From Campylobacter sp. CCS1377 (GTDB taxonomy: Bacteria; Campylobacterota; Campylobacteria; Campylobacterales; Campylobacteraceae), in NCBI RefSeq assembly GCF_040008265.1, contig NZ_CP155620.1, forward strand, positions 372,001-436,000: a stretch of DNA of 64,000 nt, written 5' to 3'. The position numbers were made by a program, and so were the translations under genes. Below are positions 63,823-64,000 of this stretch, one piece after another. Within the stretch, counting starts at the first letter, position 1; each line of letters opens with the position of its first letter. The notes under the pieces were generated by a model, which saw only the letters and a program-made list of their open reading frames with translations, ran no database searches and was not told the origin of the DNA.

Positions 63823-64000
63823 ATGCTAAATGAAAGAAAAATAAGGGGTTTAAAGCCAAAGGATGTAAAATATTATGTTGCAGATAAGGACAATCTTTTA
63901 CTCTGCATTTATCCTAGTGGAACAAAAACATTTTTTTACAATTACAAATGCACAAAAACTCTTAAATACAAAAGGAAAAGTCTAGGCAAACATCCATTAA
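63823..64000 (+). CDS. tyrosine integrase, N-terminal part (DUF4102 arm-binding), partial
   Basis: The ATG at 63823 follows AAAAGGATTATT. The 59 visible codons read MLNERKIRGLKPKDVKYYVA, DKDNLLLCIYPSGTKTFFYNY, KCTKTLKYKRKSLGKHPL. This is the arm-type DNA-binding domain (DUF4102) at the N-terminus of P4-like integrases: D-x-x-x-L-x-L-x-I-x-P-S-G-x-K-x-F-x-Y-x-Y and L-G-K-H-P. The catalytic domain lies outside the window. It reads away from the truncated flaA, so the flaA break is probably the edge of an integrated element. Confidence 0.85.
   Translation, partial: MLNERKIRGLKPKDVKYYVADKDNLLLCIYPSGTKTFFYNYKCTKTLKYKRKSLGKHPL

Noticed and set aside
1..64000. CRISPR arrays, tRNA or rRNA genes, complete insertion sequences
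   Set aside because: No regularly spaced repeats, cloverleaf-like stretches, rRNA sequence or transposase seen. TTCGAATC at 63692-63699 is inside flagellin coding sequence and is not a tRNA gene.

Overview
The window is AT-rich (roughly 30% GC by eye), densely coding epsilonproteobacterial DNA. Gene content points to a thermotolerant Campylobacter of the jejuni/coli/lari/upsaliensis type: cytolethal distending toxin cdtABC, PEB3, tandem flaA/flaB flagellins with a sigma-54 promoter before flaB, the CheV/CheA-REC/CheW cluster, cmeDEF, PerR, a bioF-bioG-bioC biotin block and an OXA-61-like class D beta-lactamase. CdtB looks closest to the C. coli form I remember, but I cannot name the species. 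From memory of the C. jejuni chromosome, most genes fall into blocks conserved there but joined in a different order, with accessory or decayed genes at several joints.

Layout. 1-8113 (minus strand): a partial ankyrin-repeat protein, then an iron/haem uptake operon read chaN - TonB-dependent receptor - exbB - exbD - tonB - sbmA-like transporter. 8353-10734: carboxyspermidine dehydrogenase, a small lipoprotein gene with a one-base poly-A frameshift, and sodB. 10879-16052: bioF-bioG-bioC, then modA, a di-TOBE protein and modBC. 16381-19129 is accessory: a secreted protein, a badly frameshifted lipoprotein pseudogene, a membrane protein and a 4-oxalocrotonate tautomerase. 19439-22061 (minus): surE-tcdA-GNAT-blaOXA. 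22222-26139: peb3, a DUF817 membrane protein and cdtABC. 26295-31370: zupT, then lpxB-greA-eptC-LpxH-like, with a G9 tract inside eptC. 31372-36773: cheV-cheA-cheW-serB-tal. 36797-37585: a small GRDP-like gene and a broken XRE regulator. 37650-54297: a long housekeeping and flagellar run (rplY, pth, an LptF/G-type permease, lysA, a HAD protein, pheA, hisC, a pseudogene, fliF-fliG-fliH, dxs, perR, an unknown gene, ubiE, xseA, serC). 54336-59352 (minus): cmeDEF. 59466-63703 (minus): flaB and a 5'-truncated flaA. 63823 to the end: the N-terminus of a DUF4102-type tyrosine integrase.

Functionally the window holds iron, molybdate and zinc uptake, biotin and amino-acid biosynthesis, chemotaxis and motility, drug efflux, lipid A assembly and modification, and a secreted genotoxin.

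Four places deserve most attention. (1) The flaA-flaB spacer is enlarged to about 570 bp and holds what looks like a type I toxin-antitoxin style locus: a perfect -10 box, a perfect Shine-Dalgarno, a 20-residue hydrophobic peptide, and 9-nt complementarity between the predicted mRNA 5' end and its 3' region. (2) flaA has lost its first ~34 codons and its promoter at a junction beside an integrase gene, and the junction carries the tRNA T-loop-like octamer TTCGAATC. (3) eptC carries a G9 tract and is probably phase-variable. (4) Two separate lipoprotein genes carry the same lesion, one surplus A in the A-run next to the start codon. No tRNA, rRNA, CRISPR array or complete insertion sequence was recognised.
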